Assembly: GCF_017985075.1 (NCBI RefSeq)
Contig: NZ_JAGNYF010000003.1
Span: 1-64,000 of the forward strand
Reading direction: 5' to 3'
Length of the DNA stretch: 64,000 nt
DNA from: Flavobacterium sp.
GTDB lineage: Bacteria > Bacteroidota > Bacteroidia > Flavobacteriales > Flavobacteriaceae
The translations under genes were made by a program, and so were the position numbers. Position 1 is the stretch's first letter; the number at the start of each line of letters is the position of its first letter. The notes under the pieces are model-generated. The model saw only the letters and a list, made by a program, of their open reading frames with translations. It was not told the DNA's origin and did no database searches. This document shows, piece by piece, positions 15,440 through 27,100 of the stretch.

Positions 15440-18400
15440 CTATTTTTTAACTACTTTAAATTCACTTGAAGTATCATTAGCAAAAACTCTTACTACATAA
15501 ACTGATGTAGCTAAATCAGATAAATCAACAGTAACTAAATTACTATTTGGATTCATATTTCTAATTTGTCTTCCACTAATATCGTACACTTGAACAGCAG
15601 TAATTTCACTAGAATAACTGATAGTTAATATATCAATTACTGGGTTAGGATAGAATTTTAAAGATTTGATATCAAAACTTTCGTTTTCTAACACTACTGT
15701 TACAGTAACTGCTAAAGGAGTACTTCTACAAGTTCCCACAACTGAAACTGCGTAATATGTAGTTCCACTAATTAATTGAGTTCCTGCTGCAATTGCATTT
15801 GTTCCTGCTGCTGCATCAGCTGCAGTTGGATACCAAATTACATTTGTTCCTGATACTGAAATATCTTCAATTGTTGCATCAGGTCCTACACCTCCAAAAA
15901 TAGTTTGTGTAGCAGCACCCGTTGGTGTAGCTGGTGAAGATATTGTAACATTTACAGCTGTTCTAGTACTTTCACAACCATTAACTGTTTGCGAAACATA
16001 ATAGATTCCACTAGTAAGAGCAGTATTAGTAGCTATTGGTGAACCACCAGTAGGTATTGAATACCATTGTAAACTAGAACCTGTTGCAACTAAATTGGCC
16101 ACAGTTCCAGAAGAACAGAATGTTTGAGAGGTTGCTGTTGGTGCTGTTGTTGCATTTACAGTAACTACAACTGATGTTCTTGTACTTTCACAACCATTTA
16201 TTGTTTGAGATACAAAATAAGTGCCTGTAGCTAAAGCTGTTGAAACACTTAATGCAGATCCACCTGTTGAAGCTGAATACCATTGTAAACCTGTACCGAT
16301 AGCAGCTAAATTAGCTACTAAAGCACTATTACAGAATGTTTGTGCAGAAGCTGTAGGTGCAGTTGTTGTGTTAATTGTAACAGTAACTGCAGTTCTTGTA
16401 CTTTCACAACCGTTAAAAGTTTGTGATACATAATAAGTTCCTGAAGAAATAGAAGCTGTTGATACAACAACGTTTCCTCCTGTTGAAGCATCATACCAAG
16501 TATAAGCTGAACCGTTTGGCAATAAATCAGAAACTAAAGCTGCATTACAGAAAGTTTGAGCTGTTGCATTTGGTGCCGATGGAATTGGATTAACAACTGC
16601 TGTTACTGCAAATCTAGTTGTACTTTCACAACCATTAACTGTTTGTGAAGCATAATATATAGTTCCATTTGTTAACCCAACTAAAGGCAATAATGAAGCA
16701 GGGTATTCTGTACCACCTGTAGCAGCATTGTACCATTTGATATTAGTACCTGTAGTTACTAATTGAGATAAATTAGCCGAACCACAGAATGCTTGAGAAG
16801 CGGTTCCTGTTGGTGCATTTGTAACATTAATTGTTACACTTACTGGCATAATTTTCACACAACCATTTGCATTAACTGCTTTAATGTAATATGTTCCAGA
16901 GGTAGTTACCGCACTAGCCGTTGTTAAAGCTGTTGTAGCATTACTATCTGACCAATATGTTAATGTTAACCCTGTATCTGAACCTGCTGTAATTGCACTT
17001 GCTGTAATATCCACGGTAGCTGGACTACAAACTGTTACTGGGGCAGTTATTGTTAACACTGGCAACGGATTGACTGTTACTATAACTGGCACAACTACTG
17101 AACAACCATTGGCATTTGTACCTTTAATGTAATACGTACCAGAAGTTACTACTGCACTCGGATTTGTTAAAGCGGTAGTTGCTAAAGCATTTGTAAAATA
17201 TGTAAATGTTAATCCAGAATCTGAACCTATTGTTACCGATGATGCTGTAAGATCAACTGTACTTCCAAAGCACACACTAGTTGGAGCAACTGTTACTACG
17301 TTTGGTAATGCATTAACTGTAACCTGAACAGAAGAACTTCTAAAACAGCCTAATGCTGTAGTCGTCGTTGCAGTATAAGTGATTGCAGAAGCAGCGGTTG
17401 CAGATTTGAAATAAACTGTTGAAGCATTTGTATTCGCTAAATAAGGTATTGTTGCTGCTGCATCTGAAAATAAATTTGTTATAGGTAACCATGTAACAGG
17501 TTGTGTTTGTGTACCTGAGACAGATACATTATCAATTGCCCAGAAATACCCCCAAGATGCATCATACTTAAATCTAATTTTAACATTAGCTTGATTTAAT
17601 GCACCAGCAGGTAATACTAAATTAGCTTGAACAAAACCTGCTATTGCACCTGTTGTTGCAGAATATGATTGAATATCTGTCCAAATTGTTCCTCCATCTG
17701 TTGAATATTGAACTTTTGCTGTTCCAGATGATCTATAATAATGCCAAAAAGATACTGTTGCAGCTGTAAAATTAGTTGTTGCAAACGATGGTGATATTAA
17801 GGTAGTATTTGTTGTACCTCCGCTTCCTTGATCATCACTATTTGACAAATAAAACTGTGACGCATCATTTGAACTGAATGTTCCATAAGTAGAATATATA
17901 TATCCACTATTTCTTAAAGTCCATTCCGCATCTGCTGGTGTTCCGCCTGTTGAAGCATTTAATAATGTCCAAGAATTAGTAGATGCATTAAAATTTTCAT
18001 TTAATATAGAAACATTATTTAACGTTCCTCCAGTTACTACCAAAGATTGGACTGTTCCCAAACATACTGGTGCAGGTGATGGAGTAATTGACATAACAGA
18101 TGGTCTTGGATTCACTGTAATTGCGAATGTAGCAGTCGTTGAACATAAACTACCACTTGTTTGTGTAGCTGTTAATGTGTAAACTGTAGAAACTGATGGA
18201 TTAAACACCCAACCTGTACTTTCATTTCCTGTTACACCACTATTAGGCGACCAAGAGTAAGTATTATAATCTCCAACAGTTGAAGTCACTGTTATTGAAG
18301 GTGTACTGTCAGATTCACATATTATTGCAGTCGATGCACTTAAAGTTAATACAGGTGGTGTAGTAACTGTAGCCAACACTGGTAATCTATTAGATTGGCA

Positions 18401-21400
18401 AGCTACTTGTCCTGCAAATAATACATTAAATCTATTTGTAGATAAAGTGTTATTTAAATCACTAGCATTATATGAGTACAATACAGTATTACCTGTTGTA
18501 GCAGTATATAAAGTATTTGCGCTGGCAGATGCATCAATACCATCATGACTAACTTCAATAATAATATTTGAAGTACCATCCCAATTAAATGGAGTAGTAA
18601 AGTTTATAGTTTGCCATCCATTTGCGGTATGAACATAGGTTGAAGGACCATAACATGTTGTAAATGTTGGGGTTGTAAAAGTAGTATTAGCAAAAGTTGA
18701 CAAAGTAGTAGTACCAATTTTTACTGTATAATTAGCATTCGTACCCGCTGAACCTAATGAAGTTACATTATATGCAATTGAAGTAATATTACCAGCACTC
18801 AGTCCAATAGCTACTAATTCACTAGCCGTGTATATCATATGATATTTTGCACTTGCTCTATAATTATTAAATGCTGAAAGGTTTGTTCCAGAAGTTGTAA
18901 CTCCATTTCCAATTTGAGCAGTACCAAGTGATGCAGATTCTGAACCAACATAGAATGTAGTTGTTGTAGCAATACTTGGTGTTGTAAATGAGTTTCCACT
19001 TCCAAGTGTAGTACCACCAATTTCTGTTGCATACCATTTAACAGACGCACCTGTACTTGGTGTAGCACTTAAATTAACCGTTCCTGTTCCACAACGAGTT
19101 CCAGGAGTTGTAGCAGTAATACTATTAGAAAATGTAATTTGGACTACAGTTGAAGTACCAGTAGATGGACCCGCAGAACAAGTTGCATCACATAAATAAT
19201 ATAAAGGAGCATTTGGAGTTACTGATAAGGTTGCATTTGTAGCTCCAGTGATTGCTGTATAAGCAATTCCGTCTATTGATGATTTCCATTGATATGTTAC
19301 ACCTGTTCCTGAAGTTGCATTTTGTAAACTTAACGTTACACTTGTACCTAAACAAATTGCGTTTGTAGATGCTAAAGTATTACCTGGAGCAGGTGTTCCG
19401 CTACAAGCATTTGAATTCGCATAACTTAAGAAACCTGTATAATTTGCACTTGTAACTACAGTATTAGATTGAGTAGTTGCTCCAGCAACAGCTGTTGCAA
19501 CCGATCCAAATGAGTTTGTATATTGTCCTGATGCTGAAGGAGCTTGAACTGGAATACTTGTTGCTAAAATTCCAGTATCACCTAAACGAACATTCAAATC
19601 TGTTACTGTTCCAGAAACTATTGGAGCTTCCCATCTTCTTCCTGTTGTCATGTTAATAATAGCCGCATTTTGAGTTCCAGTATTAGAGTCAAATGCCTCG
19701 GCTTTCATAACAGTTACTGCTGTTGTAGCAGGCGCTATAGAAATTGGAGCGTATGCTGCTTTTCCAACTGGGAAAAGTATATAATTTGTATTTGCATTAG
19801 CAGTAGCTATCGTTCTTGCAAATGGCCCTTTTACCATATTAGTAGCACTTGGCGTACCTGATAAAGTCCCAGCTGCTGTAGCCGTTCCTAAAGATAACAA
19901 ATTTGTATTGGTTGTATTAACAATACCTGATGACATCGTTAATGTTCCACTTACTGATAATGGAGTGTTTAAAGTAATCCCTCCAGAATTTGAATTACCA
20001 AATTGTAAACCAGTTAAATTAGCAGTTGGAGAAGTACTTAAATTTCTTATTGTTCCACCTCCGTTAATTGATTGTGCATTGTTTGAATTTATAACCGTAC
20101 TAGTACCAGAAGGAATTGCAAGTGTTAAAGTACCAGAAGCAGTTAATATACCTCCTGTATTTACATTTAAGTTATTACCTATACCAATTCCAATGCTGTT
20201 CATGTCAAACTCTCCATTATTATTAATGGTTAAATTTCCATAAATATTATTTGAATAAGATTGTTGCTTTACTATACGATTCAAAGATGATGCCGTAACC
20301 GCACTTCCAGGTCCATTAACTATAATATTATTCCAGTTTCCTTTATATGAACCTACATAATTATAAATTAAAAATGAATTACCAGCACCACCAGCTTCTG
20401 AAGATATTCCATCTCCAAACTGTAATGTATGACCTGAAGTTACTTCTGAATGCGCATTCATATAGTAATAAATACTATAATGTGAAGTTGAAGCAGTTGC
20501 TGGTGGGTCTACAATTGTTAACGTACCGCCAGTCCAATTTAATGACCCTGTAGATGATGAAGAAAGATTTAATGTATAGTTGGAACTAGTTGAACTATTT
20601 GAAGTAATTCCAGCTGCATTAGGGTCTAAATTAATATTACCCCCACTTTGATTGAATTGAGTACCTGAATGTGATAAATTACCATTAATATTCAAAGTAC
20701 CTGAACTTACTGTTAAGATTCCTGAATTTGAGAAAGTTGTATTTCCTCCTCCTATTGGACCCTGTCTTACTGCTCCTCCAGCAACAACAAATGTTCCTGT
20801 ACTAGAGTTTGAAATACCCGTAGCACTTCCGCCTGTAACCGTTAAGTTACCTGCATTAGCATTAACAGTACCATTATTTGTCATAGTTGTTCCTACCGTT
20901 AATGCTCCTGTACCAGAAATTGTAATTGTTGATAATGAATTATTAGTAACCGTAGTTGTAGTTGACATTGCACCACCACTTACGTTTAATGTTCCATTAT
21001 TTGTTAATGAGGTTGTAACTCCTAAAGTACTACCCGCAACATTTAAAGTTCCTCCAGCATAAATTGTCATAGCATTTGAAACCGCTGCAGTAGCATTTAT
21101 TGCAACTGTAGTGCCGTTTGCAATATAAACTATATCTGTAGCTGTAGGTACCGCATTTTTATTCCAAGTAGAAGCTGTTTCCCAGTCACCATTTGCAACT
21201 GAAATAAATGGGATATCTGCAGCATTAATACCCATATAAATATCACCTGCTATTAATTGTGCTGTTGTTAAACCAATACGCTGAGATCCAGGAGTAATGG
21301 TACCATTTTGATGCGTTCCTGCTAATGGAGCACTTGCTAACATTAATCTTGAATTACCATTGGAAGGATAGAATGCATTATTTGCAAAAGCAACTAAGGT

Positions 21401-23359
21401 ATGTGCTCCCGCATGAGAGTAGTTTAAATCTTTTGAAATGGTCCATTTTCCATCAAATCTGTCGGTAACAGTATAAGCACCATCTACAACTGAAAGACCT
21501 GTTGTTATTGTACTAGCATCCGTATAAGCAACTGCTAATTCTCCTGCCACGTTACCAGTAGTAGAACCTGTTCTAGTAAGATACATTGCTCTCTGTAAAC
21601 CAGTAGATGTAATAAATGGATATCTAGATGTAGCATTTGTTGGATCACTACCTGCAGTTATTGCAGAACCCGTTGAAGTTGTAGACCACCATCTAGCAAA
21701 TGTTGCACCAGGCAAAAAACCACTTCCTATAGGAGCAGTTAATGTATTCCCAGCTGCCGCATTACCAAAAGTTAATTTATTAGTTCCTATATCTACTCTT
21801 GCACCTGTTAAATTAAGATTATAAGCAATTTTAATATTATTAAATGACCAAATAATATTTGGCGTAGTAGTATTCGTATTACTAAAAGTTAAATTTCTAA
21901 TTACACTCGTATTAAAAGTACCAGAACCAGAAACCGTTTGTGCTGCTGTTCCGTTTAACGTTAAATTACCAGCTGTTGTAGCTCCAACTGAAACATCCAT
22001 TGTTCCATTATTAGTAATATTCCCTGCAACCGAAAGCGTTTTACCTGTTGTTCCGTTAAACACATTTACTACACCGCCTGTATTAACTGTTAAATTACCA
22101 TTAGCTGTAAACGAAGTAGGAGTTGTACCATACGTAAGTGTTCCTGCTACAGTAACATTATTTGCCACTTGACCTGTTGCATCTATGGTTACTGTATGTC
22201 CCGCACTAATAACAACACTATCATATTGAGTAGGTACCGTATTGATATCCCAAGTAGCTGCTGTTCCAAAATTTCCAGTTAAAACAGATACAAACGTTCC
22301 TGAGGCATTGGTAGCTTGTGAACCTGTTAAAAAAGCTGACTCAGCTTCAAAAACTGAAGAAATTCTATAATAATAAGTAGTGTTAGGCAAAAGACCTGTC
22401 TGTACTTGATTATAAGAAGTACCAGTACCAGCACTTGTTGTAGAAGCAATGTTTGTACCTACCTGAGTAAACGTTACATTATCGGTAGAACGATAGACTT
22501 TAAAAGCAGTTTCATTAGTAGAATTATCCAACCAATTAATCGTCATTCCTGCAGAGGTTAATGCAGTTGTTGAAAAAGTTATTGGAGCAATTGGTAAAAC
22601 CGCCTCACGAATAACAACATTGTCAATAAAAACATCATAACTTCCATAAGAAGAAACCACTTTAAATCCAAATTTAGCTGTAGCAACTTTATACGAAGAA
22701 GGAATAACTACTAGTTTAGTTACCCAAGATCCAGATGTTGTAGAACTAATTGTTGATAAAGTACTCCATGTTGTGCCTCCATCTAATGAACCCTCAAGGG
22801 TAACAACAGCAGAACCAGCATAAGAGTATGAAAAACTAACTGCTGGTGCAGTAGAAACAGATAAATCAACAACTGGACTAGAAATTAATCGCGTACTACT
22901 CCCATTTGTATAACCATCATAAAACCACAAGGATTTAGTTCCGGCAGGAACAGAGTTTGGCGCTCCACCATATGGAGAGCAGCCTGTCGGATAAGAACTA
23001 GTCGACGACCAAGTTGTACCAGAAGACCATGTGGATTGACCCCAATCATGAGCTCCAGCAGCGCAAGCAACAGGCACAAAAGCATTAGTTAATCTTGTTT
23101 GAGTCCATCCAGAAGGCGCATTAGGACCTGCATTAGTAGCAGCAGTATTAATATCTCCATTAAGATACCATGCGCTTTCAAAACTTTCGGTCAAATAGGT
23201 TTGACCTTGTGCCATAGAAAAACAAAACATAGCCACAAATACCGTTACAAACGAAAGCCAGTTTCGTTTTGTAGCCGTGCACGATGTGTTTTCTTTTTTT
23301 TGAGAACTGGTTGCACCTGCAAAAATTAGGGCAGCAACCGAATCGTAATTGTTTATCAT
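15440..23359 (-). CDS. Giant secreted T9SS-sorted adhesin-like multidomain protein (2639 aa)
   Basis: The N-terminus has a long charged leader (about 33 residues), then a hydrophobic signal core ending AQGQ. Residues about 55-250 resemble a choice-of-anchor J/MAM-like jelly roll, followed by a fibronectin III-like domain (about 258-350). A long Thr/Asn/Gly-rich beta-helix-like region has repeated TNNGTxNxxxG patterns. Further Ig-like domains include a second jelly-roll insert near the middle. Four clear ~80-residue Ig-like repeats, each with a QxFC start and an NGCEST end, precede a divergent fifth. The last ~75 residues (KFYPNPV to FKVVKK) are a type A T9SS sorting domain. It is probably exported and anchored or released at the surface as an adhesin. 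The ligand is unknown, and no catalytic domain is evident. Confidence 0.9.
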   Translation of the reverse strand: MINNYDSVAALIFAGATSSQKKENTSCTATKRNWLSFVTVFVAMFCFSMAQGQTYLTESFESAWYLNGDINTAATNAGPNAPSGWTQTRLTNAFVPVACAAGAHDWGQSTWSSGTTWSSTSSYPTGCSPYGGAPNSVPAGTKSLWFYDGYTNGSSTRLISSPVVDLSVSTAPAVSFSYSYAGSAVVTLEGSLDGGTTWSTLSTISSTTSGSWVTKLVVIPSSYKVATAKFGFKVVSSYGSYDVFIDNVVIREAVLPIAPITFSTTALTSAGMTINWLDNSTNETAFKVYRSTDNVTFTQVGTNIASTTSAGTGTSYNQVQTGLLPNTTYYYRISSVFEAESAFLTGSQATNASGTFVSVLTGNFGTAATWDINTVPTQYDSVVISAGHTVTIDATGQVANNVTVAGTLTYGTTPTSFTANGNLTVNTGGVVNVFNGTTGKTLSVAGNITNNGTMDVSVGATTAGNLTLNGTAAQTVSGSGTFNTSVIRNLTFSNTNTTTPNIIWSFNNIKIAYNLNLTGARVDIGTNKLTFGNAAAGNTLTAPIGSGFLPGATFARWWSTTSTGSAITAGSDPTNATSRYPFITSTGLQRAMYLTRTGSTTGNVAGELAVAYTDASTITTGLSVVDGAYTVTDRFDGKWTISKDLNYSHAGAHTLVAFANNAFYPSNGNSRLMLASAPLAGTHQNGTITPGSQRIGLTTAQLIAGDIYMGINAADIPFISVANGDWETASTWNKNAVPTATDIVYIANGTTVAINATAAVSNAMTIYAGGTLNVAGSTLGVTTSLTNNGTLNVSGGAMSTTTTVTNNSLSTITISGTGALTVGTTMTNNGTVNANAGNLTVTGGSATGISNSSTGTFVVAGGAVRQGPIGGGNTTFSNSGILTVSSGTLNINGNLSHSGTQFNQSGGNINLDPNAAGITSNSSTSSNYTLNLSSSSTGSLNWTGGTLTIVDPPATASTSHYSIYYYMNAHSEVTSGHTLQFGDGISSEAGGAGNSFLIYNYVGSYKGNWNNIIVNGPGSAVTASSLNRIVKQQSYSNNIYGNLTINNNGEFDMNSIGIGIGNNLNVNTGGILTASGTLTLAIPSGTSTVINSNNAQSINGGGTIRNLSTSPTANLTGLQFGNSNSGGITLNTPLSVSGTLTMSSGIVNTTNTNLLSLGTATAAGTLSGTPSATNMVKGPFARTIATANANTNYILFPVGKAAYAPISIAPATTAVTVMKAEAFDSNTGTQNAAIINMTTGRRWEAPIVSGTVTDLNVRLGDTGILATSIPVQAPSASGQYTNSFGSVATAVAGATTQSNTVVTSANYTGFLSYANSNACSGTPAPGNTLASTNAICLGTSVTLSLQNATSGTGVTYQWKSSIDGIAYTAITGATNATLSVTPNAPLYYLCDATCSAGPSTGTSTVVQITFSNSITATTPGTRCGTGTVNLSATPSTGASVKWYATEIGGTTLGSGNSFTTPSIATTTTFYVGSESASLGTAQIGNGVTTSGTNLSAFNNYRASAKYHMIYTASELVAIGLSAGNITSIAYNVTSLGSAGTNANYTVKIGTTTLSTFANTTFTTPTFTTCYGPSTYVHTANGWQTINFTTPFNWDGTSNIIIEVSHDGIDASASANTLYTATTGNTVLYSYNASDLNNTLSTNRFNVLFAGQVACQSNRLPVLATVTTPPVLTLSASTAIICESDSTPSITVTSTVGDYNTYSWSPNSGVTGNESTGWVFNPSVSTVYTLTATQTSGSLCSTTATFAITVNPRPSVMSITPSPAPVCLGTVQSLVVTGGTLNNVSILNENFNASTNSWTLLNASTGGTPADAEWTLRNSGYIYSTYGTFSSNDASQFYLSNSDDQGSGGTTNTTLISPSFATTNFTAATVSFWHYYRSSGTAKVQYSTDGGTIWTDIQSYSATTGAIAGFVQANLVLPAGALNQANVKIRFKYDASWGYFWAIDNVSVSGTQTQPVTWLPITNLFSDAAATIPYLANTNASTVYFKSATAASAITYTATTTTALGCFRSSSVQVTVNALPNVVTVAPTSVCFGSTVDLTASSVTIGSDSGLTFTYFTNALATTALTNPSAVVTSGTYYIKGTNANGCSVVVPVIVTVNPLPVLTITAPVTVCSPATVDITASAITAGSDTGLTLTYWSDSNATTALTTASAVTTSGTYYIKAVNANGCVKIMPVSVTINVTNAPTGTASQAFCGSANLSQLVTTGTNIKWYNAATGGTEYPASLLPLVGLTNGTIYYASQTVNGCESTTRFAVTAVVNPIPSAPNATAQTFCNAALVSDLLPNGSAYTWYDASTGGNVVVSTASISSGTYYVSQTFNGCESTRTAVTVTINTTTAPTASAQTFCNSALVANLAAIGTGLQWYSASTGGSALSVSTALATGTYFVSQTINGCESTRTSVVVTVNATTAPTATSQTFCSSGTVANLVATGSSLQWYSIPTGGSPIATNTALTSGIYYVSQTVNGCESTRTAVNVTISSPATPTGAATQTIFGGVGPDATIEDISVSGTNVIWYPTAADAAAGTNAIAAGTQLISGTTYYAVSVVGTCRSTPLAVTVTVVLENESFDIKSLKFYPNPVIDILTISYSSEITAVQVYDISGRQIRNMNPNSNLVTVDLSDLATSVYVVRVFANDTSSEFKVVKK

Positions 23360-23396
23360 AATATGTAATTTAATTTAATTTAATAAATATAATTCA

Positions 23397-23428
23397 CAAA
23401 TATATTTATTTTTTTAAACAAATAGCAA
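23397..23428 (-). promoter_or_regulatory. Promoter of the giant adhesin gene (TTG, N21, TATATTTG)
   Basis: On the minus strand TATATTTG (23404-23397) follows TTG (23428-23426) at 21 bases. The expected leader is about 30 bases, which agrees with ATG 23359 as the start and hence with the unusually long signal-peptide n-region. Confidence 0.68.
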
Positions 23429-23530
23429 TATCAAATCACTATTATTACATTATTAACAAATTATAAGTAAACAATATAAATTATCAATAAAAAAAGAAAA
23501 AGTTCCCAATTTTTTGAGAAGTTTCTATAT

Positions 23531-23839
23531 TTATGCTTGACCAGTTGGTCCGAAATTTAGTGGAATGGGCGGATGTTCTTCCTCTTTTATTTGTCCGTGT
23601 GCGCTTTCAAAACGATGTATATTTTCGTTTAATGCTTTTAATAAGCGTTTGGCGTGTTGTGGTGTTAAAATAATTCTAGATTTTACTTTTGCTTTGGGTA
23701 CGCCAGGCATTAAAGCAATAAAATCTAATACAAATTCGGTATTCGAATGGTTGATTATGGCTAGATTGGAATAGGTTCCTTCTGCTACTTTTTCGTCTAG
23801 TTCAATATTGATTTGACCTTCTTGGTTGTTGTTTTCCAT
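23531..23839 (-). CDS. DUF3467 domain-containing protein (102 aa)
   Basis: The sequence fits DUF3467: AEGTYSNLAIINHSNTEFVLDF followed by MPGVPKAKVKSRIILTPQHAKRLLKAL. The function of the family is not known. It is a small, probably cytoplasmic protein without a signal peptide or membrane segment. It lies downstream of rpoC on the same strand, but the strong rpoC terminator and a repeat-containing spacer of ~280 bases separate them, so it is likely transcribed separately. The position next to rpoC is, from memory, conserved in Flavobacteria. Confidence 0.85.
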   Translation of the reverse strand: MENNNQEGQINIELDEKVAEGTYSNLAIINHSNTEFVLDFIALMPGVPKAKVKSRIILTPQHAKRLLKALNENIHRFESAHGQIKEEEHPPIPLNFGPTGQA

Positions 23840-23959
23840 TTTTATTAGGTGTTAGGTACTTTATTAATTATGATTTATAAATTGTAAATTTTGACTTTTT
23901 AATTAACCATATAAGGTATTTAAGGGAATATAAGCTTTTTTAAAATTGTTTATTTTCTT

Positions 23960-24000
23960 AACCGCAAAGAGCGCAATGATTATCGCAAAGTGCGCAAAGA
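23960..24000. repeat. Intergenic CGCAAAG word repeat
   Basis: Four variants of CGCAAAG/GCGCAA occur within about 40 bases (CCGCAAAG, GCGCAATG, CGCAAAG, GCGCAAAG). This is the reverse orientation of the CTTTGCG tract at 647-688. The rest of the 23840-24055 spacer is A+T-rich and shows no gene. Confidence 0.6.
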
Positions 24001-24055
24001 TTTTAAAAATTTTTACTTTCTGCTTAAGCAATACAATAATACAAAAACCTTTTGA

Positions 24056-24098
24056 TTAAAAAAAAGCCTAACAGAAAAAATCTGTTAGGCCTTTTTTA
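24056..24098 (-). terminator. rpoC terminator
   Basis: GCCTAACAGA (24066-24075) pairs with TCTGTTAGGC (24081-24090), flanked by A and T tracts on both sides. On the minus strand it is immediately after rpoC and ends in a long T run, closing the rpoBC operon. It could also work in the other direction. Confidence 0.9.
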
Positions 24099-24116
24099 GT
24101 ATATTAAGAATAAGAA

Positions 24117-27100
24117 TTAGTAATTAAATTCTTCTTTTCCAGCCATTAATTCGCTGTATTCTTCTTTAGAACCTACAATTATATGATCGTAATCTCTCAT
24201 ACCTGTACCTGCAGGAATTCTGTGACCTACGATTACATTTTCTTTCAATCCTTCTAATGTATCAATTTTACCCGCAACAGCTGCTTCGTTTAATACTTTA
24301 GTTGTTTCCTGGAACGATGCCGCAGAAATGAATGATTTTGTTTGTAACGACGCTCTTGTAATACCCTGTAAAACTGGTGTTGCAGTAGCCGTAATTACAT
24401 CTCTAGCGGTAACTAAGTTTTTATCTTCACGTTTTAATAATGAATTTTCATCTCTTAATTCTCTTGGAGAAATAATTTGTCCTGGTTTTAAGCTTGAAGA
24501 ATCACCTGCTTCTTCTACAACTTTCATTCCGTATAACTTATCGTTTTCTAGAATAAAGTCTGAAGTATGTGCTAATTGATCTTCTAAGAATAATGTATCT
24601 CCTGGATCTTGGATTCTTACTTTTCTCATCATTTGACGAATCACTACTTCGAAGTGTTTGTCATTGATTTTTACCCCTTGTAAACGGTACACCTCTTGAA
24701 TTTCATTTACCAAGTACTGTTGTACAGCAGATGGCCCTTGAATTCTTAAGATATCTTCTGGAGTAATTGCTCCGTCTGATAATGGTGTTCCGGCTCTTAC
24801 GAAGTCATTTTCTTGAACTAAAATTTGAGCAGAAAGTTTTACTAAATATTTCTTAACATCTCCGAATTTAGATTCAATTGATAACTCACGGTTACCTCTT
24901 TTCACTTTTCCGAAAGTAACTACACCATCAATTTCAGTAACTACTGCAGGGTTTGAAGGATTACGAGCTTCTAACAACTCGGTAATTCTTGGTAAACCTC
25001 CTGTAATATCACTAGCTTTAGATGAACGACGAGGAATTTTAACAAGAATTTTTCCTGCTTTAATTTTCTCACCATCATCAACCATAAGGTGTGCTCCTAC
25101 TGGTAAATTGTATGATCTAATTAATTCACCATCTTTTCCGTAAATATGTAAGGTTGGGATTAATTTTTTATTACGTCCTTCAGAAATTACTTTTTCTTGG
25201 AAACCTGTTTGCTCATCAATTTCAACCATGAATGATTGTCCTTGTTCTAAATCTTCATAAGCAATTTTACCTGTAAATTCAGATACAATTACACCATTAT
25301 AAGGATCCCACTTACAGATTGTTGCTCCTTTTTCTACTTTATCTCCGTCTTTAACGAAAATTGTAGAACCGTAAGGAATATTATGTGTACTTAATAAAAT
25401 ACCTGTATTAACGTCAACTAATTTTAATTCGGTAGAACGAGAAATTACGATATCGATAGGTTTTCCATCTGCATCTTCTCCTTTTACTGTTTTTAAATCT
25501 TCGATTTCTAATTTTCCAGCAAAACGAGCAGAAATACCCGCTTCTTCAGAAATACCCCCTGCAACCCCTCCAACGTGGAACGTACGAAGTGTTAACTGTG
25601 TACCTGGTTCTCCAATTGACTGCGCAGCAATTACTCCGACAGCTTCACCTCTTTGTGCCATTTTACCTGTTGCTAAATTACGACCGTAACATTTAGTACA
25701 GATTCCTTTTTTAGCTTCACAAGTTAATGCCGAACGAACTTCTACTTTTTCAATTGGCGAGGCTTCAATAGCTTTCACAATTGCTTCTGTAATATGTTCA
25801 CCAGCTTGAATTAAAACTTCAGAGTTGAATGGATTTACAACATCTTGTAATGCTACACGTCCTAAAATTCTTTCTCCTAATGTTTCAACAATTTCTTCGT
25901 TTTTCTTTAATGCAGAAACTTCTACACCTCTTAATGTTCCACAATCTACAGAATTGATAATAACATCTTGAGATACATCATGTAACCTTCTTGTTAAATA
26001 TCCTGCATCGGCAGTTTTAAGAGCCGTATCCGCTAATCCTTTACGTGCACCGTGAGTAGAAATGAAGTATTCTAAAATTGATAATCCTTCTTTAAAGTTA
26101 GAAAGAATTGGATTTTCAATAATTTCACCACCACCTGCAGTAGATTTTTTCGGTTTAGCCATTAATCCACGCATACCAGTTAACTGACGAATTTGTTCTT
26201 TAGAACCCCTTGCACCAGAGTCAAGCATCATATATACCGAGTTGAAACCTTGTTGGTCTTCACGGATATTTTTCATAGCTAATTCTGTTAATTGTGCATT
26301 GGCAGATGTCCAAATATCAATTACCTGATTGTAACGCTCGTTATTTGTGATAAGTCCCATGTTATAGTTCATAGAAATACCTTCTACTTGTACACGAGCA
26401 TCAGCAATTAATTGCGTTTTTTGTTCTGGAATACGAATATCACCTAAACTGAATGACAATCCACCTTTAAATGCGAATTTGTAACCCATATCTTTCATGT
26501 CATCTAAGAAAGCAGCTGTTGTAGGCACACTAGTAACCGATAAAATTTTACCAATAATATCTCTAAGCGATTTTTTTGTTAAAACTTCATTGATATATCC
26601 TGCAGCTTCAGGTACTACTTCATTGAATAATACTCTACCTGCTGTAGTTTGAATAATTTGGTTTACTAACTCGCCATTTTCATTAAAATCTCTTGCTCTA
26701 ATTTTCACTCTAGCATTTAATTCTAATCTTCCTTCGTTTAAAGCAATGTTTACTTCTTCCGCAGAATAGAAAGTTAAACCCTCTCCTAAAATGGTATGTT
26801 CAGGAGTTGATAAACGCTCTTTGGTCATGTAATACAGACCCAATACCATGTCTTGAGAAGGTACCGTGATAGGTGCTCCATTCGCAGGATTCAAGATATT
26901 GTGAGACGCTAACATCAATAATTGTGCTTCCAATATTGCTTCTGGACCTAAAGGTAAGTGAACCGCCATCTGGTCACCATCGAAATCGGCGTTGAATGCC
27001 GTACATACTAATGGGTGTAACTGGATTGCTTTTCCTTCAATTAACTTAGGTTGGAACGCTTGGATACCTAAACGGTGAAGTGTAGGCGCACGGTTTAGTA

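Noticed and set aside
15700-16900. Regularly spaced repeats resembling a CRISPR array
   Set aside because: The ~240-base periodicity comes from ~80-residue Ig-like protein repeats that diverge in sequence and stay in frame; there are no short identical repeats with unique spacers.
19670-20553. Plus-strand open frames inside the adhesin gene
   Set aside because: They are antisense shadows of a biased Thr/Asn/Gly-rich coding region, with no start signals or recognisable protein.
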